Assembly: GCA_030549335.1 (NCBI GenBank)
Contig: CM060183.1
Coordinates: 35,958,768-36,022,767 of the forward strand
Direction of reading: 5' to 3'
DNA length: 64,000 nt
Source of the DNA: Pontederia crassipes
Lineage: Eukaryota > Streptophyta > Magnoliopsida > Commelinales > Pontederiaceae
Positions 1-10,300 of this stretch are shown here, piece by piece. A program made the translations under genes and the position numbers. How positions within the stretch are numbered: position 1 is the first letter of the stretch; every line of letters starts with the position of its first letter. Under the pieces are notes generated by a model that was given only the letters and a program-made list of their open reading frames with translations, was not told the DNA's origin and did not search any database.

Positions 1-1620
1 AAAACATAGTTCGATAAGATCAATGCTATAAGTACATATGCATAATAAACCTATATATATATATATATAATATAGTTGGAGAATCATTATCAAATATAGA
101 CATTTAACCATTCCTCAATGGTAGTACTCTATCTCACCCATCATATCATATTGGTATAGGACATTAAACCACCCATCACATTCTATTAACACAAGAGATG
201 ATTGATTTAATTCCACCTCTAGTATAAACACAAGGTGTTTGAGTCTACTCTTCATATATATTCACATATAACATATTAAACCTCAATCAGTCTATCTAGA
301 GATAGTTAATCATCCAAGACGAATATAAATTATATATATATATAACATGTGGTGCATGAATGCATATTTAAATTTGATATTTAAGTTACTCGCAAAATAA
401 AGTATTCTTCAAGACCTCAACAAGAAAAAATAATGCATAAGTAAAATATTTATCATGATAAGAATCATTTTCGAAATTCATACTATAAACATCGCAAGAC
501 AAATGGTGATGCACATACAAGACATAAACCCATGTATGATCATTCATGAGTAAAGTTAACTCCAAATTCATCCCACATTGGGTGGCAATATACTCACTCT
601 GAAAAATTTGCTATTTCATATTATTTGAGATAGATTCCTTCACATTGGAAAAAGATTATATATGATAAATTATTGGTATCTTTGGAAGTATCTCACTAAA
701 TAAAAAATCATCTGCCAATAAGAATCTCTCGCAAAGCCTGTTTCAAATCTTAATCGAATATTATACATATATCAAATGAAGTTGATTGATAAACAATAAC
801 TTACTTTGAAAGTTGAGTTGAAATAAATAGACAAAATATTTTAAAGGAAAAAAAATTGGAGGTAGTTTATGTTAGCATGCTCATCTCCTAATAAGTATCT
901 CTCATAAAGCATATTTCAAATCTTAATCGAATAGTACATATCTCAAATGAAGTTGATCGCTAAACAATAACTTACTTTGAAATTTGAGTTGAAATAAATC
1001 AACAAAATATTTTTTAAGAAAATAAAAATTGGAGGTAGTTTATGCTAGCAATGACATGTTCACTATCTTTTATTTATTTTTAAAATATATTATTTATATT
1101 TTCAAAATTTTAAAGACAACTTGTTTTATAACATAATAATATATGTATCAATAGAAACTTAATTGTATTTAATAAATTATTATATTTTTTATAAACGAAA
1201 AAAATACTCATTGCTCATAAAATTTCAGTCGGATTAAATGAGAACATTTTTAAAGAAAATAGGAAAGAATACATACTCGCATACTCATTGCTCATAAACT
1301 TTTAAAATTACTTATTTTTTTAAAAAAATTAAATAAAAAGATAACGATAAACATATGATTTTATATAATGTTTATATGTATAAAATGTGATATAATTAAT
1401 ATAATCACATTGTCGATTTGTCGTTCTATAATTTTTTCCTTCTAGTTTAATTTAAATAAAATATTTTACATTTTATGCTGTCATTAATTTTGCTTTAAGA
1501 CTTATTAAAATTAAAAATATTAAAATTATATTTTATAACATCCGTACAGTATACTAATTTTAATACAATGTTTCACCCTTTTTTATTTTAATCTTTTATC
1601 CGAATTATAATTGCCCGAGC
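1..1620. other. AT-rich intergenic DNA
   Basis: Very AT-rich sequence with no supportable gene. It holds short TA runs and one local direct duplication, listed separately. The open frames here are short and lack plant codon bias or family motifs. Confidence 0.7.
717..1050. repeat. Local direct duplication, two units of about 160-175 bp
   Basis: Two adjacent units start near 717 and 892. Both contain the same ordered blocks: ATCTCTC followed by AAAGC, then TTTCAAATCTTAATCGAATA, CAAATGAAGTTGAT, AAACAATAACTTACTTTGAA and GGAGGTAGTTTATG. They differ by scattered substitutions and small indels, so this is an old tandem duplication and not an assembly artefact. No coding content was seen. Confidence 0.85.
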
Positions 1621-1732
1621 GTAATAATAAACTCAATAGGGACCACCGCCGTGGACGGTTGTGATGCGCCGCTTTGGCAGCTGTCAGTAGACTTTTCTTC
1701 CAAAGGCCGACATCACCCGTCGCGCCACGACC

Positions 1733-1740
1733 AATATAAA
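1733..1740 (+). promoter_or_regulatory. Likely TATA box of the first AG-peptide gene
   Basis: AATATAAATA lies about 90 bp upstream of the ATG at 1827, in a GC-rich promoter after an AT-rich stretch. The spacing suits a short 5' leader of about 60 nt. This is positional inference only. Confidence 0.5.
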
Positions 1741-1826
1741 TACATGTCCTCCGTCCTTCAACAAGACACCGCTTCCGTTGCTCGCCTCCTCGATCCTTCT
1801 CCTCGATCTCGCCGGCGTCTACAGCG

Positions 1827-2024
1827 ATGGCGGTCGTCGGATCCAAAGCCGTCTCGTTCCTCTTTGCCGCGGTAGTCGTCCTCTCCTTCCTCGCCGGAGG
1901 AGCCTTCGCCGCCGACGCTCCCGCCCCCAGCCCCACGTCCGCCGCGGGTGCCGCCTCTCCGCCCTTAGCCATCGCCGTCATCGCCTCCTCCGTAGCTCTC
2001 CTCCTCGGATCCCTCCGGCACTGA
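1827..2024 (+). CDS. Arabinogalactan peptide (AG-peptide), copy 1
   Basis: A 65-residue intronless protein with the three-part layout of a classical plant AG-peptide. Residues 1 to about 28 are a hydrophobic signal peptide ending in AFA. A very short mature core, ADAPAPSPTSAAG, carries the Ala-Pro and Ser-Pro dipeptides that are hydroxylated and O-glycosylated in this family. A second hydrophobic tail (about 45-61) would direct GPI-anchor addition. Such peptides sit on the outer plasma membrane and in the wall; their individual roles are mostly unclear. The chosen ATG gives a clean signal peptide, and the frame ends with SLRH and a TGA. Length and order match the AGP16/20-type peptides. A paralogue lies 3.4 kb downstream on the same strand. 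Third codon positions are almost all G or C, unlike the AT-rich surroundings. Confidence 0.9.
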   Translation: MAVVGSKAVSFLFAAVVVLSFLAGGAFAADAPAPSPTSAAGAASPPLAIAVIASSVALLLGSLRH

Positions 2025-2237
2025 GCGCCTGCCGACGGCAGCTCGCGTTTCGTTTTAGGGTCGTTTACATGAAGGGAGATTGGGTCATTTTTAGGTGTCG
2101 ATTGGTTATTCTCTTGCTCCATTGTTCAGGTCGAGCTGTGTAGACGAAGCTGTTTGTGATCTCATTAGCATTTTTGTATTATGTTTCTCCTTTTTTGTTA
2201 ACAATTTACAATTGGAGTGGGAATTTAGTGTGCTGAG

Positions 2238-2288
<51 letters not shown>
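2238..2288. repeat. (CT)n-(TA)n microsatellite in the 3' flank of AG-peptide copy 1
   Basis: A CT run passes directly into a TA run, a compound microsatellite. It lies about 215 bp after the stop codon, so it may be within the 3' UTR. Confidence 0.9.
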
Positions 2289-2352
2289 TCTTTTTGCTAC
2301 GTTTATAAGTACCATTCATATTATTCACATTGCATTATTCTGTCTGCCTTAA

Positions 2353-3948
2353 TCTATTTGTTCTTGCGTTCGCCCTTTATTTTATTTATTTCATGTTATT
2401 AAATGTCATCTCCTTAAATATTTGGGGAATATGGAGCTGCGAAAAAGCCGTGAGCTGTAAAGGTCGATGCGGCGTCCTAAAGATGATGGAATAATATCTC
2501 ACTTGTATTAATTAATTGCTGAGCTTCTCCAATTTGCTTCAAATAAAATATGTTGCCTAAAACACTTCTTTTCCCATATTAACTTTATCATCACGAAGTT
2601 TGTAGATACCGAACAATTCAATTTGAGTGGGGATGTTAAATATAAATCTATTTTTCTCAACAATTAATAACGATTTCAAATTCGACCTTTTTGAGATGGT
2701 TTACTTGGAACTTATTTCTGCCTCTCAATTGTAACATATATTTAAGCAACGCTTTAATTCACCCAACACTGCCTAATGTAGCTGTATATTTTGCAACTAA
2801 ATTATTGTAACTAAATCGTTGGAATGCTGTTAATTGACTCATCAAAATTACTCGTAAAGATCATATTTTGCAACTTACTTGCTCGCGACGTCGCCCTTTC
2901 TATTGGAAACATAGCACGTGGGTTGACAGCTAAACGAGAAGAGACGTAGACGTAAACAATGGCAGTGAGCTAAACATGAGTGAGCTGATCAGTACATGAC
3001 TTGGGGCCAATTGATGCGTACGAAGACGAAGGTCTCATTTGCACTTTGTCGGCGACTCCTCTCTTTCCATTGTTGAGAACGTGAAGGTTCACTGGAAGTA
3101 TTCCACTGGCACTGGTCGCTTGCAGTTGCCATTAGGAATTTATACATGAAGCTTGAGATATTTTGCAGTATGTGTCAATCGTTTGTTCTTGCAGATATAG
3201 GAAGAAACCCATCATGTAATCTCTCCGAGTAATTGAATTACAAAGCAGATCGGTTTGTCCTAGACTGTTAATTTTGGGTTAGTGTTAATATGACACCATG
3301 CAAAATTGAGTGGCATTGTGTTGCAAGACAGAGATGCAGCAGGAATATGTTCTTCTGAACTTCTACCAATAGCTTTTTTCATGCATGCGACTTGGTTTGG
3401 CTCTCCACATGCGGGGTGCATCCATGCAACTAACTCAGGTTCTCTGTTTGCTCCATCCTTTTGAACCTGCTGCTCTGCAGTGAGCATGGTGGTGGTGGTG
3501 AGCCAGGCTTTTCTTTCCTTCCTTTCTTTTGAAATTTGAAGGTACAACACGCCAGGCTTTTTTTTTTTCTCTCCCACCTTTTGCTTTTCTTTTAGCTTTG
3601 CTCTTCTAGCAGTGCGAGAGAGGAACAAATGCAGTTTTGATGACACACTCCTGTTGAAACTTTGAAAGCAATCAAACTATCAAAGGCCGTGTACCCAAAG
3701 ACAAAAGTGAAATGAACTCTTATTAGTGATTACTATACTCAATCCTAAGACCATCTTTCTAATGGCTTCATCAGAAAAATGATTCCTCCTGCACATACCA
3801 AATAAATAAATAAATAAACAGCTCCACAACAACGAAGAACAACTGTCAAGTGAGCACCAACCACATACACTCAAGGCAAAGAGGTCCACGTCGCAAAAGG
3901 TTCACTGCTCACCTAATGCAATGCTGTTCACTTTGGCGTGTGCTTTCT

Positions 3949-3979
<31 letters not shown>

Positions 3980-5260
3980 AGCTGTGACAGCACCTAAACA
4001 GCATGATTAGATTATGGCCTGCAGAATTAGCATGAGCTTTGATGTCCAGTCCACCACCATCAATTCGGGGTTCCATGAAGAGCATCAGATATGCTCGAGG
4101 ACAAAAGGGGTCAACCAACATATGAGTGAATGCAGCACATATGCTTCGCCATTTGAGAAGAGATGGAGAAGCACGGGAAGAAGAAACATGTGGGGGCAGA
4201 GGGTCATGTGGCCTTGTTGCTGCTCTGTTGCTGTCTCAGCATCTTTAATCAGAAATCAAGTGGTTGGTTAATGGTTTTTTTTTTTGAGTGAGCAGTGCCT
4301 TGTGAGTCAATTGCCTATAGCAGATGATCATCTGTTTTGAGTGTTTTCCCCTCAGTTTAGAATTCTTCTGCTGCGGCTAATCCATACATGGATGCTTTCA
4401 CATTTCCAGGTAAATGTGGAAGACGTACCTGAAATGGCTACCAGAGAGAGAGAGGGAGAGAGAGATTGCTGAACTATAACTGAATCTGTAACGCTACGAG
4501 GGTTGTGCCACGGTGAGAAGCGAGCATTTACATATAAGAAAAGGTTCGCAATTAAAGCGATGAGCCTATTAATCAATGCATGTTTAATGCGTGCATGCTC
4601 TTTTTCCAAGTATGGGATAATATTCATTTATTCTTCTAATTTCTATATAACCCATGACGCACCACCACATGCTCCAGTCATCTCAGGATTTTGATCATTT
4701 TGAGCTTTGCATAAAGAGTTAAAGGCCACCACTCACGCATTAATGTTCCATGTTAATTAATTACATAAACTTTTCATCTATATGGAGGAATTGAATTAGA
4801 AAATGATATTAGGGATGCCATCCAAAGGGATAGAAATTAATTAAATGATGATAAACTTGATCTTTTTATTCGATCACTAGTTATTATAACAAATTTTTTT
4901 TACAGGCCCATTTATCTAAAAATTATATTATTTTATTCATCAACAAGCTATTTCCTGGGAAACAATTCTTTTGTTACTTTTTAATTTTTACCTTCTCTCC
5001 TTCCTTCATGGTTTTAAGTTTTTAACCTTCCCACGACATTTTGACCAACTTTTTGACCTCCGCTTGCAACGGACCTCGTCTCTCTCTCTCCCTCTCTTTC
5101 TCTCTCTTCCTTTTTTAGATCTTTTATTTTATGGGGAGGCCTTCAAATTTTAAACTCGTCGTTCGCCATAAAACTAACGGTAACCTGCGCTCCCGAGTCC
5201 TGTCCGCCAGCCTGTCAGACCCCGGTCAAGTTACCGCCAAACCCCAATCATTCCCCGCCC
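2353..5260. other. Intergenic region between the two AG-peptide genes
   Basis: No supportable gene. It contains a 30-nt poly-C run, short GA-rich tracts near 4442-4464 and ordinary AT-rich DNA. The few open frames show no family motif. Confidence 0.6.
3950..3979. repeat. Poly-C mononucleotide tract (about 30 nt)
   Basis: An uninterrupted run of about 30 C on the + strand. The complementary G run could form a quadruplex. The exact length is uncertain because such tracts are error-prone in sequencing. Confidence 0.85.
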
Positions 5261-5264
5261 CATC

Positions 5265-5272
5265 TATATAAA
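5265..5272 (+). promoter_or_regulatory. TATA box of the second AG-peptide gene
   Basis: TATATAAA in a GC-rich context, 106 bp before the ATG at 5378. It implies a leader of about 75-80 nt. Confidence 0.75.
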
Positions 5273-5377
5273 CCCCTCGCCTCTCTCCTCCCTTTTCCCG
5301 AATCCCAAATCGCTCCAATTCCTCCTCCTCTACGCTCTCCGTTTCGTTTCCGATCGCTCGCAGCGCAGAGAGGTAGA

Positions 5378-5545
5378 ATGGATTCCAAGTTCCTCGCCGT
5401 CCTCGTCGCGGTCATCTCCCTCGTCGGCGTCGCCGCCGCCGCCGATGCTCCGGCTCCCAGCCCCGCCTCCGCCGCCTCCTCCCTCTCCGCCCCGTTCGCC
5501 GCTGCCCTTCTATGCTCCGCCGCGGCCCTCATCTTCCGCCATTGA
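5378..5545 (+). CDS. Arabinogalactan peptide (AG-peptide), copy 2
   Basis: A 55-residue intronless protein beginning MDSKFLAVLVAVISLVGV. The signal peptide covers about residues 1-22. The mature core ADAPAPSPASAASS carries the AP/SP hydroxyproline motifs of AG-peptides, and a hydrophobic C-terminal segment (about 38-53) ends in IFRH, suiting a GPI-anchor signal. The core ADAPAPSP and the final R-H are shared with the gene at 1827-2024. Signal and tail differ more, as expected when only their hydrophobicity is selected. It would act at the plasma membrane or wall surface as a small glycosylated peptide. A strong TATA box lies 106 bp upstream. Its small size makes it easy for gene finders to miss. 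Family assignment is firm; specific function is unknown. Confidence 0.9.
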   Translation: MDSKFLAVLVAVISLVGVAAAADAPAPSPASAASSLSAPFAAALLCSAAALIFRH

Positions 5546-7313
5546 GAAGGCGACGGCGAGAACGCCGCGCGGGTCTCGTCGCCGGCTGGCTCCCCACGTC
5601 CTCGTCGTGTCTTACGTTTGTTAGATCACCATTTCATGTGCTTTTTTTCTTTTTCTGTTACTTTTGATAGCATTCGTTTGGATCTCTGTTCCCTCGGGAT
5701 AGCAGCCGTCCTCCGGCTCCTTTCTGAGGTCATAGATCTCGATTGACATTAGGGTTTTCCTCCTCCTCCTCCTCCTTCTTATGGTTCGATTCTTATATTC
5801 GATGTTGGTGTGAGACACTTTTATTATATAAACATATCTTATTATATTATTGTCCGGAAAATTTTGTTTGTGATTAAAAACTCTGCAATGTGATGCGATG
5901 GAATTTAATTCTTTTCAACGAAACGTCAAATGAACGGGTCGTGCGCGTGTTCTTTTCAACGAAACGTCAAAGAAACTGCCGCCGCTGCTGTTGCTCATGT
6001 TGTGTTGTGTACCGAAGAAGAAGAAGAAGAAGGTGGTGGCTGTGCGCGTGTTCTCGGCAGCTGCTTCGCGTTAAATCTACGAAATCATCGTGTTCACGTG
6101 GGATGTTGCGGAAAGTAACGATGGAAGTGGAACCACAAAATAAATGCGACCACCGTGACAAAGGGACACGGCGTACGTGCATGTGCGGGATTCCCAATTT
6201 AATTATTATTTGGAATATAAAAAAGTTATTACCAAAAAAATCGTGTCTGAGTTAACACTGTTTAGATGAATAACAAGTGACATATGAATGAAACCAAACA
6301 CAAAAAAATTAATCAAGTGGATTAATTTATCCGGTCAAAAGTCATCTTGTAATTTTTAAATGCAAGAGTTAATTCAAATTATTTTCCCACCTAGTCATCA
6401 CTTAATTCATGTTACATTCAAACACTATTTTTTTATTCTTCAGGTTTCAAAGAATAATAATTAACCTGGATGAATTCATATCCTTCAACCAACCATAGCC
6501 TTATTTATTACTAAGATTACTAGCAGAAACCATACTTCTTTTCTACAGTGACTTATTTGTTTTCATTTTTATACACTTCAATAAAATAAAGATAACATTT
6601 TTCATTATTTCAAAACGGTCCAACAAAAACGGGGAACATATAAAGTCGTTTTACAAAGCCAGCGTTCAAGAACGAACTTTGCTTGAAGAGAACTCGGAAG
6701 ATTTTGATCAGAGAATTTTGCATAAATGTTCAAATTAATTGGACCTTTAGAATTTTGCATTATCGAGTTCGTCGTTGGTACCTTTTAGTTTTCTTCACTG
6801 AATCGAACCCATCAAATCAAATGGGATATGGAACTAAGAAGAATTACTCTGCTTTTAGCTACAATTAAATCGGATTACCTGAGAGATATTTCTCGATATA
6901 ATATGGATAGAATAATTATTCAAAAAAAAAACGAGAAAAAATGGCATCGATTCCGCACTCCTAACTTTAGGCTTAGCGGCATCATCCTCCACCAATTTGC
7001 ATATACGCATAAGCTTTTAACAAAGATGTCTACGTGTTTGGCACTCGCCAACTGGGCAAATTCTTATGCCTTCATTCCTGCAACTCAAACAAAGCGAATA
7101 TAAATCGTCGAAAGGCCCACGACATTTGATCACGACAATGGAGTGCCCTGTGATCAGCATTCACCACTCCTGCGCACATAGAAGGCGTGTAAAACTGCAC
7201 TTCATCCATGGATAAACAATTTTAAGGATCCACCTAAACGGGTATCACGAGTTCAGAACAGAATATAGGTCTCATCTACAAGTTTAAAGATGCCGCAAAT
7301 AGCAGCAACATTA
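5546..7313. other. Intergenic region, no gene seen
   Basis: This holds the 3' flank of AG-peptide copy 2 and the 3' flank of the minus-strand hydrolase. A 22-bp direct repeat (TTCTTTTCAACGAAACGTCA plus two bases) occurs at about 5912 and 5951. A GAA run lies near 6016-6031. No coding region could be supported. Confidence 0.6.
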
Positions 7314-10300
7314 TTAAAGTTCATCATGGACCTTTTCCGTGGACTGAGAAGTGATTTGGTTCTCAAGGAGATATCGCATGGCCAGGGAGGCGTGAAGGGC
7401 TGCGCCGTACGGGAGAACGTCCTCATTGATTGTGAAGTATGGAGAGTGACCAGGATGCATCGGAGCGCCCTTCACCATACCAAGATAGTAGTAGTATGTG
7501 TGCGGAACAACTTCGGCATAGAATGAAAAATCCTCCGCGCCCATCAACGGTTGCTTGTCCCTTACATTGACGGAGCCGAGAATCTCCGAAGCAACCTTGT
7601 GAAAATATTTATGCAGTTCCTCACTGTTGACTGTCGGAGGGAAGAAAGGGTGATCTTTCGTTAGGAAGTCAACTGTCGCGTTACACCTTTGCACTGAAGC
7701 TTGTGTGATAATAACCTGTCGCAAGATGAACAAGGATATTAGCTCACGTCTGCAAAATTAAAATGAAAATTTAACTGATGGATACTATCTTCCAACTTCG
7801 TCTACAACTTTGTAACATAAGAGGATTGAACAGTTTACCTCTTCGATTCGCTGCTGGAGTTGAGTAAAACTTTCGGGGGTAAAGGCTCGGAAGGTTCCAC
7901 TAATGGTTACAGAATCAGGTATCACATTGAATGCACCGCCTCCTTGAAATTTTGCCACTGTTACTACCTACAATAATGAACTCATGTAAAGCCAAATCTT
8001 ATTACATGAGTGTTAAACTTGATGTGCTAACTAATTTTTTTAAAAGCTTAGGTCATTAGAAAGAGATTCATCATTTATTTTATATTCTTAACAAGTAAGA
8101 ACTTGAAACCAAATAATCAGTCTAAAAAATTCCAAACCAGATAAATGGTTGGCCATTCAACCGAGTTAAATTAAGTTGTCTGTATTTCAACAAGTATTTA
8201 AGTTTAAAGCCAGTTATGTTTGTTTTAAATAGCTGGGCTAGCAATTCTAGGATCAAATGCTTAAAAGGCATATTGGGGATACCGAGTCTTGTAGATAATG
8301 AAGACTAGCCACTTAGAAAGTTCCACTTTACTTGGTATGAGTTCGGATGAGCAGTTATTTGAATAACTACAGTAAAAAAGAGGATAACCTGCAGGTGTAT
8401 GCCATATAAGGCTGTTTGGTGTCAGAACTGAGAAGAAGATATTCCAAATACCTGTGAATCCAAAGGATCAGCTTCACGTGAAACAAGGTGCTGCAAGCTT
8501 ACTATCACATTTGATGCAGCCAAAATTGGATCTATCGTGTGCTGAGGAAGAGCAGCATGACCACCTTTTCCGCTTATAACAGCCTCAAAAAACCCAGAAC
8601 CGGCCATGATGGGGCCAGCCCTAGATGACACAGCACCAATGGGTATGTCAGTAGTTACATGAAACCCAAAAGCAACTTCAACATTTTCTAGGACTCCAGC
8701 TTCTACCATCTTCTTTGCCCCACCACCTCCTTCCTCAGCTGGTTGGAAAAGCAGGACAATCGTGCCCTGTTAAAAATTCAACCACTGTGAGTTTCTCTAG
8801 CATATTAAATGTGAAAGATAAAATTATGCACTAATACCATAACAAACAAACAACACTATTATAACCAGGGAGAGCCAAGATAGAATTCAAGAGACAAATA
8901 TACATAATAGTTTCTTTTAGAAAAAAGGACAACTACCTGAGTCTGTAGTCATCCAGATTTATTGATAAAAGATAAAATTTACAAAGAGGTCGTGATACAA
9001 AAGAAGCAAAGTTGACATTGTCGAGATTACTTAATCTTCCGTCCATAGTGTCACGAGTCTTTTGGCATGTGCAATGATGTTATCTGAGTAGCTTCGTTCA
9101 CCCTGGAAGATTACTACATTCCTCTGGGACCAAATTGTCCAAAGAATGGCTAAAAGTAGTACACAATTTTGCCGGGAGACATACGCTCTCACATCATGAT
9201 GCCTGCCATCAAGCCGTATGGATCGCCAAAAGGATTTTGCTGATGAAAGATCTAGTCATGTGCATCGCATTGTCGACCATACCACCTTAGCCACTTGACA
9301 AGCAAAGAAAGGTGATCTATATCCTCTGCATCCAGCCCACACATGACTCATGCCACCTCTGCCATAGGTTGCCACAGTAGGAGTCTGCCACGCCGAATAA
9401 GCCACGCCAAAATTCGAACATGCACCGGTGTGGGTGTACGCCACATGATTCTACAGTCCGCTTTGAAGTCATCATCTTCTAAACTATCCACCGTAACCAA
9501 GATATTATACACCCACTTTACTGAGAATGTTCGCGCAGACCAAATCCACTCGTCTGACTGTGATGTATCCCGACAAGAGTAGGACGAAATCATCAATTTG
9601 CTGCTAGGACAGAGGAGCAATGAAGGATTGGACCCACTCACCAGAGTGGATGCCTGAGGGTGACAAGTAGACATCCACCGATGCATCTTTATCCACTACA
9701 AGGGCTAAAAGTCTTGGAAACATAACTGTTAGTGGTTCAACAGTGGCCCAAGGATCCATCCAGAAGCAGGTCTAGCACCCATCACTTAGGCTAAAAGAGA
9801 ACAGTCGGGACTGTTGGAAGAGTCGACATTACCCCTTTCAAGAATGTTGAGCAGCCATTTGACCGCAAGAGGTCAGGTGATAGTACACACTCATTCCTCT
9901 AAAAAAAAGATAGTACACGCTCATGGCAAGAAAAAATGACGGATGACCAGAGACCATTGGTATTACCCATAATACGACACGCCCATTTGGACAGCAAAGT
10001 TTCATTATTACTCCCAGGTATCCTTACACCCAATTCCACCTTCACAAAAAGTTGGGTTTTGGGTTGGGGTGTGGGGATGGGTGGGCAGGGAGCTCCCCCT
10101 CCGAGAACCGTATATGAGAATTTCGTCTCGTACAGCTCAAGCTGAAACACACAAATACTGATTATAACACACTAGCCATAAATTATCCCTCTAAAAGTTG
10201 AGGAGAAAATGAAACGGCAGCATCAAAACAGAAAGAGAGAAATGCTGCTGATCTGTGTACATGCATTATGTTATTAATACATGACACAATCTCTTCCTTT

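Noticed and set aside
3260-3646. 128-residue minus-strand open frame between the AG-peptide genes
   Set aside because: No conserved motif, Lys-rich from local pyrimidine tracts, and no splice or promoter support.
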